Assembly (NCBI GenBank): GCA_945614335.1
Contig: CALZAP010000007.1
Span: 1 to 14,023, forward strand
DNA: 14,023 nucleotides
Direction of reading: 5' to 3'
From: an uncultured Prevotella sp.
GTDB lineage: Bacteria > Bacteroidota > Bacteroidia > Bacteroidales > Bacteroidaceae
This document shows, piece after piece, positions 1-8,146 of the stretch. The notes below the pieces were generated by a model. The model did not search any database and was not told the origin of the DNA. It saw only the letters and a list, made by a program, of their open reading frames with translations. Position numbers and translations under genes: made by a program. Position 1 is the stretch's first letter, and every line of letters begins with the position of its first letter.

Positions 1-109
1 CTTTTCCGTAGTTATTCACAGCTTTGACATACGTCTTAACTCCTTTAACCCTTTATTTTTTAATCCTTTAATTTTTTAATCCTTTAATTTTTTAATCCTT
101 TAATTCTTT
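1..109. repeat. AT-rich tandem repeat array after the transporter gene
   Basis: No gene is seen here. From 61 to 106 a 16-bp unit (taatcctttaattttt) occurs 2.9 times without error; imperfect relatives continue left to about 36. The array abuts the stop codon of the transporter gene (110-112), so it lies just downstream of that gene and is purine-rich on its coding strand. Positions 80-110 are an exact 31-bp reverse complement of 11424-11454. No GC-rich hairpin typical of an intrinsic terminator is seen in this stretch. Confidence 0.8.
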
Positions 110-1612
110 TTAGCATACCTTGTTCAGTTTCTTCACAATAAGGAAGATGAACAGGGCGGCTACGAGGCAGATGCACATAAGAGTGCCCCATACGATGGTG
201 AGGTCCATGCCCCACATGTGACCTGGTATAGACACGAGCTTGTTGCCAAGGGCAGTGGCCACAAACCATCCGCCCATCATCATACCCTTATACTTTGGAG
301 GAGCCACCTTGGTGACGAGTGATATACCAATGGGCGAGAGCAGAAGCTCGGCGAAGGTAAGGGTGAGATAGGTGGTGATGAGCAGGTTCGGTGTCACGTC
401 AGCCACGTGGTTGGGGTGGTCGGTAGCCGGGAGGCCGATAGACGAAACAGTCATCAGCAGATAGGCAGCTGCAGCCACAAGCATACCAAGACCAATCTTC
501 ACCGGCGCCTTAGGCTCCTTGCCCTTCTTGGCAAGCCAGCCGAAGAGGGCGATGCTGACAGGAGTGAGCATTACCACGAAGCAGGCGTTGAACTGCTGGA
601 AGATGGGTGCTGAAAGTGTGATCTCAGGAGCGAGGTTGCTGTAGTTGTAGCCAAGTATGGCGAGTCCTAATGCTATTACCGCTCCGTTGATAGCCTTTGC
701 CTTTGATGTTACGCCCTGTATGATGCCGAAGACACCATAAACGAGGAAGATACAAGCCACGAGGTTGGTTACGTCGAAGAACATAGACTGTACGCCAGTA
801 GACTTGGTGGCGGTGAACTCGTCGGCAAACCATGTGAGTGTGAGACCGTTCTGGTGGAATGCCATCCAGAAGAACACGACTACGGTGAAGACGAGAACGA
901 GACAGATGATTCTCTCGCGAGTCTCTGAAGGCGACATCTCCTCAACCGCCTCTTCATTCACAGCCTTCTCCTTCTTCTTCACAGTGAGCACCTGGCTGAA
1001 GGTTTTCTTTCCGAGATAATAGATCAGGATGCTCACAATCACCGAAACACATGCCACAGCAAACGCGAAGTGATAAGAGTCGGCCTTTGAGTATCCCAAC
1101 GAGAACTGTGCCCAGTCCATAATCTTGATGGCTGCGGTAGGAGCGAAGAGTGCGCCCACGTTGATGAGCATGTAGAAGAGCGAGAATCCCGCGTCTCGCT
1201 TGTCGGCATACTTCGGGTCGTTGTAGAGGTCGCCCACCATAACCTGCAGGTTACCCTTGAAGAGTCCTGTGCCAAGGCTGACGAGCAGGAGTGCTCCACC
1301 CATGGCAGCCACAGCCACGGTGCCACCTCCGAGAGGTACAGAGAGCAGCAGATAGCCGAGGAACATGATAAAGATGCCGATAACCACCATGCGTGAGTAG
1401 CCCCAGCGGTCGGCAGCCATTCCGCCAAACAATGGCAGGAAATAGACAAGGGTTAGAAACCACGTGTAGATTTCGGATGCGGTGCCTGCCGCGAAACCGA
1501 AATTCTCTCCGAGAAAGAGAGCGAAGACTGCGAGCATCGTGTAATATCCGAATCGCTCGCCTGTGTTGGCCAATGCCAACGTCCAGAGTCCTTTAGGTTG
1601 TCCTTCAAACAT
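110..1612 (-). CDS. POT/PTR-family peptide transporter (MFS)
   Basis: This 500-residue inner-membrane protein is predicted to import di- or tripeptides with protons, as known for the POT/PTR family. Many long hydrophobic segments span its length, consistent with the 12 to 14 helices of the family. The family signature near the first helix is readable as NTGERFGYYTM (about residues 16-26), followed by the loop GGMAADRWGYSRMVVIG typical of MFS helices 2-3. The first glutamate of the usual ExxERFxYY motif is an asparagine here. Start is the ATG at 1612, with MFEGQPKGLW leading directly into the signature. It is the last gene of a probable three-gene operon, 34 bp after the outer-membrane barrel gene. 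The exact substrate cannot be read from the sequence. Confidence 0.9.
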   Translation of the reverse strand: MFEGQPKGLWTLALANTGERFGYYTMLAVFALFLGENFGFAAGTASEIYTWFLTLVYFLPLFGGMAADRWGYSRMVVIGIFIMFLGYLLLSVPLGGGTVAVAAMGGALLLVSLGTGLFKGNLQVMVGDLYNDPKYADKRDAGFSLFYMLINVGALFAPTAAIKIMDWAQFSLGYSKADSYHFAFAVACVSVIVSILIYYLGKKTFSQVLTVKKKEKAVNEEAVEEMSPSETRERIICLVLVFTVVVFFWMAFHQNGLTLTWFADEFTATKSTGVQSMFFDVTNLVACIFLVYGVFGIIQGVTSKAKAINGAVIALGLAILGYNYSNLAPEITLSAPIFQQFNACFVVMLTPVSIALFGWLAKKGKEPKAPVKIGLGMLVAAAAYLLMTVSSIGLPATDHPNHVADVTPNLLITTYLTLTFAELLLSPIGISLVTKVAPPKYKGMMMGGWFVATALGNKLVSIPGHMWGMDLTIVWGTLMCICLVAALFIFLIVKKLNKVC

Positions 1613-1646
1613 AATTTTTTTGTTTTTGTTAATAATTTATTATCTA

Positions 1647-2402
1647 TCATAATTTGCGTGTTCTCACGATGTCAAACAGATAGGTGAGTTTCACCATGAG
1701 GCAGTTGTTGTTACTCTTTCCGAAGGGGTCTGACTTTGTGTTCTTAAACACATTGCCCAATCCGTAGTAGTAACGGCCTTCGAGAAGGAAGTGGCCGAGC
1801 TTCGGGCGGGAGAACTCAAGTCCCAGTCCTACAGCAATGCCATAGTCAAACTTGTTCTGTATCTCTATGGTGTCCTGATAGGCATACTGCTGCACTCCCA
1901 CTCGGTCGCTGATGTTTCGTTTGTCATACTCGAAATTTGATGTCACCTTGTCGTTGAGGAAGAAGCCCACTTGGGGTCCGAGCTGGAAGAAGGCCTGGAA
2001 TCCCTTTTGCTCCCTTCCCCACCCTAATCGCGCCATGAGTGGCACTTGTATGTAGGTGAGCTGGCGCTGATACTGCTCCGCCTCGTTTGAGAATGCGTTT
2101 ATCACGGGATTGTTGTCCTGGTCGTTAATGCTCTCTTTCCATCCCATCTGGGTGAGGTTCACCTCCGCCACAATGGCACAGATGCTTTTGAAGTATTTTT
2201 CACACGTATAGCGTATGGTGGCTCCCGCCGTGAATCCTCCGAGCTGCGACTGCGGCACGTTTGGGCTGAAGCCCACATTGCTCATTGTGTAACCGCCATT
2301 GAATCCCACCGCAAGGTCGTTGCGATGGTCGCCCACCTGGGCGTACACCATTGCGGGCAGTGCAATGAGAAGCAGAAGCAATGTTCTATATAGTCTGTTC
2401 AT
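1647..2402 (-). CDS. PorT-like outer-membrane beta-barrel protein
   Basis: The 251-residue product has a signal peptide (residues 1-21, hydrophobic LLLLLIALPA core, probable cleavage VYA|Q). The rest alternates short amphipathic strands and glycine/aromatic turns, for example VGFNGGYTMSNVGF, YIQVPLMARLGWG, FFQLGPQVGFFL and FLLEGRYYYGLGNVF, ending in a strand (LMVKLTYLFDI). This pattern fits the Bacteroidetes outer-membrane barrel family OMP_b-brl_2, often annotated as 'porin family' or 'PorT family'. PorT itself is a component linked to type IX secretion, but this family is large and most members are not PorT, so a role in secretion is inference only. The gene lies 35 bp after the binding-fold gene and 34 bp before the transporter gene, so co-transcription is likely. 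Start is the ATG at 2402. Confidence 0.82.
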   Translation of the reverse strand: MNRLYRTLLLLLIALPAMVYAQVGDHRNDLAVGFNGGYTMSNVGFSPNVPQSQLGGFTAGATIRYTCEKYFKSICAIVAEVNLTQMGWKESINDQDNNPVINAFSNEAEQYQRQLTYIQVPLMARLGWGREQKGFQAFFQLGPQVGFFLNDKVTSNFEYDKRNISDRVGVQQYAYQDTIEIQNKFDYGIAVGLGLEFSRPKLGHFLLEGRYYYGLGNVFKNTKSDPFGKSNNNCLMVKLTYLFDIVRTRKL

Positions 2403-2437
2403 ATATATATAATAATGTGTCTTACATGAATTGTCAC

Positions 2438-3586
2438 TTAGAAATGAATAGTCTCTACGCTATGTCCCGGCAGATAGTGTATAAACAGTATGCTGCGGTT
2501 TTTGTAGCCGCCGCCGTTGCCCACAGGCTCGAAGCTCAGCGGGGTCTGTATCGGGGTGTAGCCCACAGAGCCGGGAGCACCCGTAAACCTGTCGCCATAG
2601 AGGAAGAGGCCTCTGATGAAGAAGAAGGCCTGGTCGAAACCTGTGATGGCGAAGCGCGGAAGGGCCTGAATCATGTCGGCATGGAAGTTCCAGCGATACT
2701 TCTGCTGGAATCGGGCGGTGCGCGACGAGAGCGGGTTGTAGTGGAAGTAGCCCGGTATATACACCTCATACTTGTAGAAGTTGTCGAGGTTATATTTCGT
2801 GTACATCATCCACTCAGTGTATCCAAACATCTTTATCTTCAGCGTGGGATAGTTCATCTTCATGTTGTCGAGCTTGGCAATGGCGAGGTTCAGCTCCGGC
2901 GACCGGCCAGTGTTTAGCACCACCACGTTTGGCATTGTGCGGCTGAAGGCTTTTGCGAAATACTCCTCGCTCGACTTTACGTTTGTGATGGAATACTCAC
3001 GTCCTATGGCTTCCAAGCGCCTGCGCAGGCCAAAAGTAAAGATGCCCTTCCGGCTGGTGGTGTCGTTGCAGTCCACAATGATGACATGATGGCCCTTAAA
3101 CCGTTCGAGGAAGCGGGCTATGACCAGCTCGTTGAAATCCTCTGGCGACTGGTACACCTGGAAGAGGCGGCTGTTGTCGGTCACTGCGGGTGCGTTGATG
3201 CTGAAAGGTATGAGCACCTTTATTTCGTGTTTCTTGGCAAAAGCCGCAAGTGCGGGCACCTGGGAGGAGTACAGCGGACCTATGATAAGGTCGCACGCCG
3301 AGGCATCGTTTTCCTTCAGGGTCTTGTTAATGTCGGCGTCCTTCGGCACGTTCCACGCATGCACATCCACCGACACTCCGAGACACCTGAGGCTGTCGCA
3401 TGCCATGAGCACCCCACGGTAGTACTCCACCATACGTCTTCCGTCGCCATCCTCGTCATGAAGCGGCAACATCACTCCCACATGTATTTTTCCTCCCTGC
3501 ACAGCCTTTGCCTCAGCATTGGCCGTAGGTGCCAAAAAGACCACCAAAAGTAGCAAAATATGTCTTAAAAACAATTTCATAATCAT
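2438..3586 (-). CDS. Secreted type 1 periplasmic binding-fold protein
   Basis: The product is about 382 residues. After a signal peptide (residues 1-24, cleavage near TANA|E) the mature part starts with IHVGVMLPLHDEDGDGRRMVEYYRGVLMACDSL, the opening of the type 1 periplasmic-binding fold (LivK/LpoA-like). Further landmarks are CDLIIGPLYSSQVPALAAFA and IKVLIPFS, and a second lobe with VVVLNTGRSPELN. Many Bacteroidales relatives carry an N-terminal LysM domain; none is seen here, and there is no lipobox. It may bind a small ligand or a cell-wall partner, but the ligand is unknown. An in-frame TTG at 3595 was rejected as start; ATG 3586 is used, and ATG 3580 (MKLFLRHILLLL) is equally plausible. 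A consensus promoter lies just upstream. It is the first gene of the probable operon. Confidence 0.8.
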   Translation of the reverse strand: MIMKLFLRHILLLLVVFLAPTANAEAKAVQGGKIHVGVMLPLHDEDGDGRRMVEYYRGVLMACDSLRCLGVSVDVHAWNVPKDADINKTLKENDASACDLIIGPLYSSQVPALAAFAKKHEIKVLIPFSINAPAVTDNSRLFQVYQSPEDFNELVIARFLERFKGHHVIIVDCNDTTSRKGIFTFGLRRRLEAIGREYSITNVKSSEEYFAKAFSRTMPNVVVLNTGRSPELNLAIAKLDNMKMNYPTLKIKMFGYTEWMMYTKYNLDNFYKYEVYIPGYFHYNPLSSRTARFQQKYRWNFHADMIQALPRFAITGFDQAFFFIRGLFLYGDRFTGAPGSVGYTPIQTPLSFEPVGNGGGYKNRSILFIHYLPGHSVETIHF

Positions 3587-3606
3587 AAATTTCAATTATT
3601 CGCGTA

Positions 3607-3637
3607 CAAAATTACCAAAAAAGAGTGGATAAATCAA
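3607..3637 (-). promoter_or_regulatory. Bacteroidetes-type promoter of the left operon
   Basis: On the minus strand TTG (3635-3637) lies 20 bp upstream of TAATTTTG (3607-3614), matching the Bacteroidetes primary sigma factor consensus (TTG, 19-21 bp, TAnnTTTG). Transcription should begin near 3600, giving a short leader before the ATG at 3586 or 3580. The boxes interleave with those of the opposite promoter. Confidence 0.72.
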
Positions 3638-3655
3638 CTTTATTCACTAATTTTG
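3626..3655 (+). promoter_or_regulatory. Bacteroidetes-type promoter of the T9SS-sorted protein gene
   Basis: A perfect -7 box, TAATTTTG, sits at 3648-3655, 19 bp before the ATG at 3675, so the leader is only about a dozen bases. The -33 position (3626-3628) reads TGG rather than TTG, so this half is weak. The span overlaps the -33 region of the minus-strand promoter. Confidence 0.6.
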
Positions 3656-3674
3656 CACTTAAAATTACTGAAAA

Positions 3675-4355
3675 ATGAAAAAAAAGGTGCTATTTTTGAT
3701 TCTTGCGGCATATTTTTCGCTATCTGACGCCTTTGCAGGCTACAATCCGACGGCTTATTACACCGTCGACGGAGACCCGATGGAGACCACCGACGCCATC
3801 ATGGACGCACAGGCTCCGTTGGAAGTGACTTTCAAGGCAAACCCAGACGAAGACAACCCTTCGGTGGGCTACGAATGGAGGTTCAGGAGAAGCGAAGAGC
3901 AACAGCCGTTCATGACACGACACGAGGAGACCACCGTGTTCACCTTCTCCGAGTCGGGACAGACCATAGTGGAACTGTACATCACCGAAAACGGCGAGAC
4001 CGACGATGTTCCAGTGGCCACCATCACCGTGAGCATCTCCAACAGTTTCCTTGAAATGCCCAACGCCTTCTCGCCCAACGGCGACGGTGTGAACGACATC
4101 TACAAGGCGAAAGCCAACCACAAGAGCATCATCGAATTCCACGCCTACATCTTCAACCGATGGGGACAGAAAATATTCGACTGGACCGACATCAACAGCG
4201 GATGGGACGGCACATGGAACGGCAAACAGGTGAAAGACGGCACTTACTTCGTGCTCGTGAAAGCCAAGGGTGCCGACGGGAGAAAATATAATATAAAGAA
4301 GGACGTGAACATCCTGAGGAAGTATTATGAGGAGGGAGGAGGGAGGAGTTTTTAA
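3675..4355 (+). CDS. Small secreted protein with T9SS type B sorting domain
   Basis: The 226-residue product has a signal peptide (residues 1-21, cleavage near AFA|G). Residues about 45-118 look like a PKD/Ig-like beta sandwich (APLEVTFKANPDED...YEWRF...TVFTFSESGQTIVELYI). Residues about 128-214 are a gliding-motility-associated C-terminal domain (CHU_C, type B): NAFSPNGDGVNDIY, FNRWGQKIF, WDGTWNGKQVKDGTYFVLVKA and a final strand ending NILR. In the family this domain directs export across the outer membrane by the type IX system and is found on surface or secreted proteins. With so little besides the sorting domain, its function is unknown. The last residues (EEGGGRSF) follow the domain end and are encoded by a heptameric AGGAGGG repeat, so the tail may be a recent extension. 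uvrA begins 12 bp later; shared transcription is possible. Confidence 0.88.
   Translation: MKKKVLFLILAAYFSLSDAFAGYNPTAYYTVDGDPMETTDAIMDAQAPLEVTFKANPDEDNPSVGYEWRFRRSEEQQPFMTRHEETTVFTFSESGQTIVELYITENGETDDVPVATITVSISNSFLEMPNAFSPNGDGVNDIYKAKANHKSIIEFHAYIFNRWGQKIFDWTDINSGWDGTWNGKQVKDGTYFVLVKAKGADGRKYNIKKDVNILRKYYEEGGGRSF
4330..4348 (+). repeat. AGGAGGG heptamer repeat inside the 3' end of a CDS
   Basis: The unit AGGAGGG occurs 2.7 times in a row just before the stop codon and supplies most of codons 219-225. The same two adjacent AGGAGGG units occur on the minus strand at 11600-11613, within the larger array downstream of the DUF3987-like gene. Confidence 0.8.
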
Positions 4356-4367
4356 AATTAAAGTATC

Positions 4368-7202
4368 ATGTTAAGAGAAGACGAAAAGATAAACGTTTGG
4401 GGCGCAAGAGTCCACAACCTAAAGAATATTGACGTGGAAATACCACGAAACTCGCTCACGGTCATCACAGGACTGTCTGGGTCGGGAAAGTCGTCGCTTG
4501 CCTTCGACACCATCTTCGCCGAAGGACAACGACGATATATCGAGACATTCTCTGCCTATGCGAGAAACTTCCTCGGTGGCATGGAAAGGCCTGACGTTGA
4601 CAAAATCACAGGTCTAAGCCCCGTGATAAGCATCGAACAAAAAACCACAAACAAAAACCCAAGGTCTACCGTGGGTACAACCACCGAGATATACGACTTC
4701 CTGCGACTGCTCTTCGCAAGGGCCGGAAAGGCTTACAGCTACTCCACCGGAGAGGAAATGGTGAAATACACCGAGGAACAAGTGGTGGAAATGATTGTAC
4801 GCGACTACAAAGGCAAGCGCATCTTCATTCTCGCCCCAATGGTGAGAAGCCGAAAAGGACACTACCGCGAACTCTTCGAAAGCATGAGAAGAAAGGGCTA
4901 TCTTAACGCAAGGGTCGATGGAGTGGTGACAGAAATCACCAGCGGCATGAAGGTGGACAGATATAAAAACCACGACATCGAAATCGTGATCGACAAACTC
5001 CTCGTAAGCGAAAAAGACTCTGACAGGCTTAGGAAAAGCGTGGCCACCGCCATGAAAGCCGGCGACGGACTGATATTGATTCTCGACAAAGACACCGACA
5101 CGGTAAAGCACTTCTCCAAACGACTGATGTGCCCCACAACAGGCCTCGCATACAGCGACCCTGCGCCAAACCTCTTCTCGTTCAACTCCCCCCAAGGGGC
5201 ATGCCAACGCTGCAAGGGATTGGGATTCATCAACCAGATTGACTTGAAGAAAGTCATACCCGACACCAAGGTCAGCATACACGAAGGGGCTATCATTCCC
5301 CTTGGAAAATACAAAAACCAGATGATATTCTGGCAGATTGACGCCATACTGAAAAAATACGGCCTCTCGGTGAAGACTCCAGTGGCTGACATCCCCGAGG
5401 ATGCCATGAACGAAATTCTCTACGGCACTCTCGGCGACGTGCGCATCGACAAGGAACTCATACATGCCTCAAGCGACTATTTCGTGGCTTTCGACGGAGT
5501 GGTGAAATACCTGAAAAACGTGATTGAAAGCGACGACTCTGCCGCAGTGCAGAAATGGGCCGACCAGTTTATGGCCATCACCGAATGTCCTGAATGCCAT
5601 GGAAGAAGGCTCAACCGCGAAGCACTGTCATACCGCTTCTGGGACAAGAACATCAGCCAGCTCTCGAGCATGGACATCGCCGAACTAAGGGAATGGCTGG
5701 AAGAGGCTGAAAAACATGTGGACCCTAAACAGCAGCAGATTGCACACGAGATAATAAAGGAAATGAAAACCCGACTCGACTTCCTGCTCGAAGTGGGACT
5801 CGACTACCTCTCGCTCAACCGCCAGTCGGCATCACTCTCTGGCGGAGAAAGCCAGAGAATAAGACTCGCCACACAGATAGGCAGCCAACTCGTAAACGTG
5901 CTCTACATACTCGACGAGCCAAGCATCGGACTTCACCAAAGAGACAACGAACGACTGATAAAGTCGCTCAAGGAACTGCGTGACATTGGAAACACCGTAA
6001 TCGTGGTGGAACACGACAAGGACATGATGCTCGCAGCCGACTACGTGATAGACATCGGACCCAAAGCCGGAAGAAAAGGGGGCGAAGTGGTGTTCCAGGG
6101 CACACCAAAGGAACTCGTCAAACAGCCCACCATAACGGGAGAGTATCTCAACGGTACACGCTCCATAGACATTCCAGCCCAACGGAGAAAGGGCAACGGA
6201 AAGAAAATCACCATCAAGGGAGCATCGGGCAACAATCTGAAAAAGGTTGACATCGACTTCCCCTTGGGCACTCTCATCGTGGTAACAGGCGTCAGCGGCT
6301 CCGGAAAGTCCACACTCATCAACGAGACCCTCCAGCCCATACTAAGCCAACACTTCTACCGCTCGCTGAAAAAGCCCATGCCATACGACAGCATCGAGGG
6401 CGTGGAATATATAGACAAGGTGGTGAACGTCGACCAAAGCCCCATCGGACGCACCCCACGCTCCAATCCCGCCACCTACACAGGCGTGTTCAGCGACATT
6501 AGGTCGCTGTTCGTCAACCTGCCCGAAGCCAAAATCCGCGGCTACAAGCCAGGCCGCTTCTCCTTCAACGTCAAGGGCGGACGATGTGAGACCTGCGGCG
6601 GCAACGGCTACAAGACCATAGAGATGAACTTCCTGCCCGACGTGATGGTGCCGTGCGAGGAATGCCACGGCAAGCGCTACAACCGCGAGACGCTGGAAGT
6701 GAGATACAAGGGAAAAAGCATTGCCGACGTGCTCAATATGACCATCAACCAAGCCGTGGAATTCTTTGAGAATGTGCCTGATATACTCAGAAAGATAAAA
6801 ACCATACAAGACGTGGGACTGGGATACATCACCCTCGGACAGCCTTCCACCACACTCTCGGGAGGAGAATGCCAAAGAGTAAAACTCGCCACCGAACTGA
6901 GCAAGAAAGACACCGGGAAGACTCTCTACATACTCGACGAGCCTACCACAGGACTGCATTTCGAGGACATAAGGATTCTCATGGACATCATACAGCAGCT
7001 CGTCGACAAAGGAAACACCGTGGTCATCATCGAACACAACCTCGACGTGATAAAGCTCGCCGACTACATCATCGACATGGGACCGGAAGGCGGACGTGGA
7101 GGAGGAACTCTCATCGCTGCTGGCACACCGGAGGAAGTGGCACAATGTGGCAAGGGATACACATCACGGTTCCTAAAGGAAGAATTAAACATAAAGCAGT
7201 GA
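4368..7202 (+). CDS. uvrA: Excinuclease ABC subunit A (UvrA)
   Basis: This 944-residue cytoplasmic ATPase is the damage-recognition subunit of nucleotide excision repair; it dimerises and loads UvrB onto damaged DNA. Both ABC ATPase halves are complete: Walker [10 protein letters not shown] at residues 35-43 and GVSGSGKST at 641-649; signatures LSGGESQR (about 490) and LSGGECQR (about 830); Walker [13 protein letters not shown] and [12 protein letters not shown]. The C-terminal zinc module is intact (CETC from residue 740, CEEC further on). The insertion-domain zinc site reads C255-P-T-T258 and C279-Q-R-C282, so one of the four cysteines found in E. coli UvrA is a threonine. Length matches the family (E. 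coli, 940). ATG 4368 opens directly into [14 protein letters not shown], the usual UvrA N-terminus. The stop overlaps the next gene's GTG start. Confidence 0.98.
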   Translation: MLREDEKINVWGARVHNLKNIDVEIPRNSLTVITGLSGSGKSSLAFDTIFAEGQRRYIETFSAYARNFLGGMERPDVDKITGLSPVISIEQKTTNKNPRSTVGTTTEIYDFLRLLFARAGKAYSYSTGEEMVKYTEEQVVEMIVRDYKGKRIFILAPMVRSRKGHYRELFESMRRKGYLNARVDGVVTEITSGMKVDRYKNHDIEIVIDKLLVSEKDSDRLRKSVATAMKAGDGLILILDKDTDTVKHFSKRLMCPTTGLAYSDPAPNLFSFNSPQGACQRCKGLGFINQIDLKKVIPDTKVSIHEGAIIPLGKYKNQMIFWQIDAILKKYGLSVKTPVADIPEDAMNEILYGTLGDVRIDKELIHASSDYFVAFDGVVKYLKNVIESDDSAAVQKWADQFMAITECPECHGRRLNREALSYRFWDKNISQLSSMDIAELREWLEEAEKHVDPKQQQIAHEIIKEMKTRLDFLLEVGLDYLSLNRQSASLSGGESQRIRLATQIGSQLVNVLYILDEPSIGLHQRDNERLIKSLKELRDIGNTVIVVEHDKDMMLAADYVIDIGPKAGRKGGEVVFQGTPKELVKQPTITGEYLNGTRSIDIPAQRRKGNGKKITIKGASGNNLKKVDIDFPLGTLIVVTGVSGSGKSTLINETLQPILSQHFYRSLKKPMPYDSIEGVEYIDKVVNVDQSPIGRTPRSNPATYTGVFSDIRSLFVNLPEAKIRGYKPGRFSFNVKGGRCETCGGNGYKTIEMNFLPDVMVPCEECHGKRYNRETLEVRYKGKSIADVLNMTINQAVEFFENVPDILRKIKTIQDVGLGYITLGQPSTTLSGGECQRVKLATELSKKDTGKTLYILDEPTTGLHFEDIRILMDIIQQLVDKGNTVVIIEHNLDVIKLADYIIDMGPEGGRGGGTLIAAGTPEEVAQCGKGYTSRFLKEELNIKQ

Positions 7203-8146
7203 ACAGCATACTACCATACAACGACTACGGACGATGGCTAAGCCGGAAATTTCCGTACAAAGTGCAGAAAATATCCGTCGACGCGGGATTCAGCTGCCCT
7301 AACAGGGACGGGAAAATCAGCCGCGGCGGTTGCATCTATTGCAACAACCAGTCGTTCAACCCTGCCTATTGCAGCCCGGAAAAGTCCGTGACCCGACAAC
7401 TGGAAGAAGGGAAAACGTTTTTCGCGCGAAAATATCCCGAAATGAAATACATGGCCTACTTCCAGGCCTTCACCAACACCTACGCCCCACTCCACCACCT
7501 TCGCCGCCTGTACGAGGAGGCATTGGAGGTGGACAACGTGGTGGGGCTGGTGATAGGCACAAGACCCGACTGCGTGGACACCCCGCTGCTCGACTACCTG
7601 CAACAACTCAACTCGCAAACCATGGTGACAGTGGAATACGGCATCGAGACTTCAAACGACAACACACTGAAGCTGATAAACCGGGGCCACGACTTCGCCA
7701 CCACAAGACGGGCGGTGGAGATGACTGCCGAAAGGGGCATCACCGTGGGCGGACATGTAATTATCGGACTGCCCGGCGAAACGGCGGAAGAAAGCGTCAG
7801 GCAGGCGGAAGACATGTCGCGACTGCCACTCGACATACTGAAAATCCACCAGATGCAAATAATAAAAGGAACAAGACTTGCAGAAATCTTCGCCGAAAAA
7901 CCCTTCCCGCTATATTCCCCCGAAGAATATATGGAAGTGATAGTCTGTTACCTCGAACACCTCCGACCCGACATGGTGGTGGAGAGATTTGCTTCGCAGT
8001 CGCCCAAAGACATGCTCATAGCACCACACTGGGGACTGAAAAACCATGAGCTCACAAACCTCATCGTAAACAAGATGAAAAAGGAGGGAAGACGTCAGGG
8101 CAGCCTTGCGATAAGCAAAAGCCTGTCAGCCGGTATGTCCTTGTGA
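7199..8146 (+). CDS. TIGR01212 family radical SAM protein (YhcC-like)
   Basis: The 315-residue product opens with SILPYNDYGRWLSRKFPYKVQKISVDAGFSCPNRDGK, the typical start of the TIGR01212/YhcC family. The cysteines for the 4Fe-4S cluster are C33, C45 and C48 (C-x11-C-x2-C, ending GGCIYCNNQ). Downstream motifs include VVGLVIGTRPDC, VEYGIETSNDNTL, HVIIGLPGETAEE and LDILKIHQMQIIKGT, all expected of a complete radical SAM barrel. The enzyme class cleaves SAM to make a radical; the substrate of this family is not established. The reading frame is open far upstream inside uvrA, but family homology begins only at GTG 7199, which overlaps the uvrA stop as GTGA. ATG 7145 is an alternative. Translation is probably coupled to uvrA. 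The 3' end overlaps the convergent lipoprotein gene by 52 bp. Confidence 0.93.
   Translation: MNSILPYNDYGRWLSRKFPYKVQKISVDAGFSCPNRDGKISRGGCIYCNNQSFNPAYCSPEKSVTRQLEEGKTFFARKYPEMKYMAYFQAFTNTYAPLHHLRRLYEEALEVDNVVGLVIGTRPDCVDTPLLDYLQQLNSQTMVTVEYGIETSNDNTLKLINRGHDFATTRRAVEMTAERGITVGGHVIIGLPGETAEESVRQAEDMSRLPLDILKIHQMQIIKGTRLAEIFAEKPFPLYSPEEYMEVIVCYLEHLRPDMVVERFASQSPKDMLIAPHWGLKNHELTNLIVNKMKKEGRRQGSLAISKSLSAGMSL

Noticed and set aside
2381..2917. Plus-strand frame opposite the binding-fold gene
   Set aside because: No recognised domain; biased composition with VEV/HHV runs as expected of an antisense shadow, and the minus-strand gene has signal peptide and promoter.
3587..3595. TTG at 3595 as start of the binding-fold protein
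   Set aside because: It would leave almost no leader after the predicted transcription start near 3600, and ATG codons at 3586 and 3580 give a better signal peptide.
4614..7145. Long minus-strand frames opposite uvrA (for example 4614-5465 and 6342-7145)
   Set aside because: The uvrA frame is fully conserved, and these translations look like antisense of biased codons, without motifs or promoters.
6869..7198. Upstream open extension of the radical SAM reading frame inside uvrA
   Set aside because: The extra 110 residues are a basic, low-complexity out-of-frame reading of uvrA; TIGR01212 homology begins at GTG 7199.
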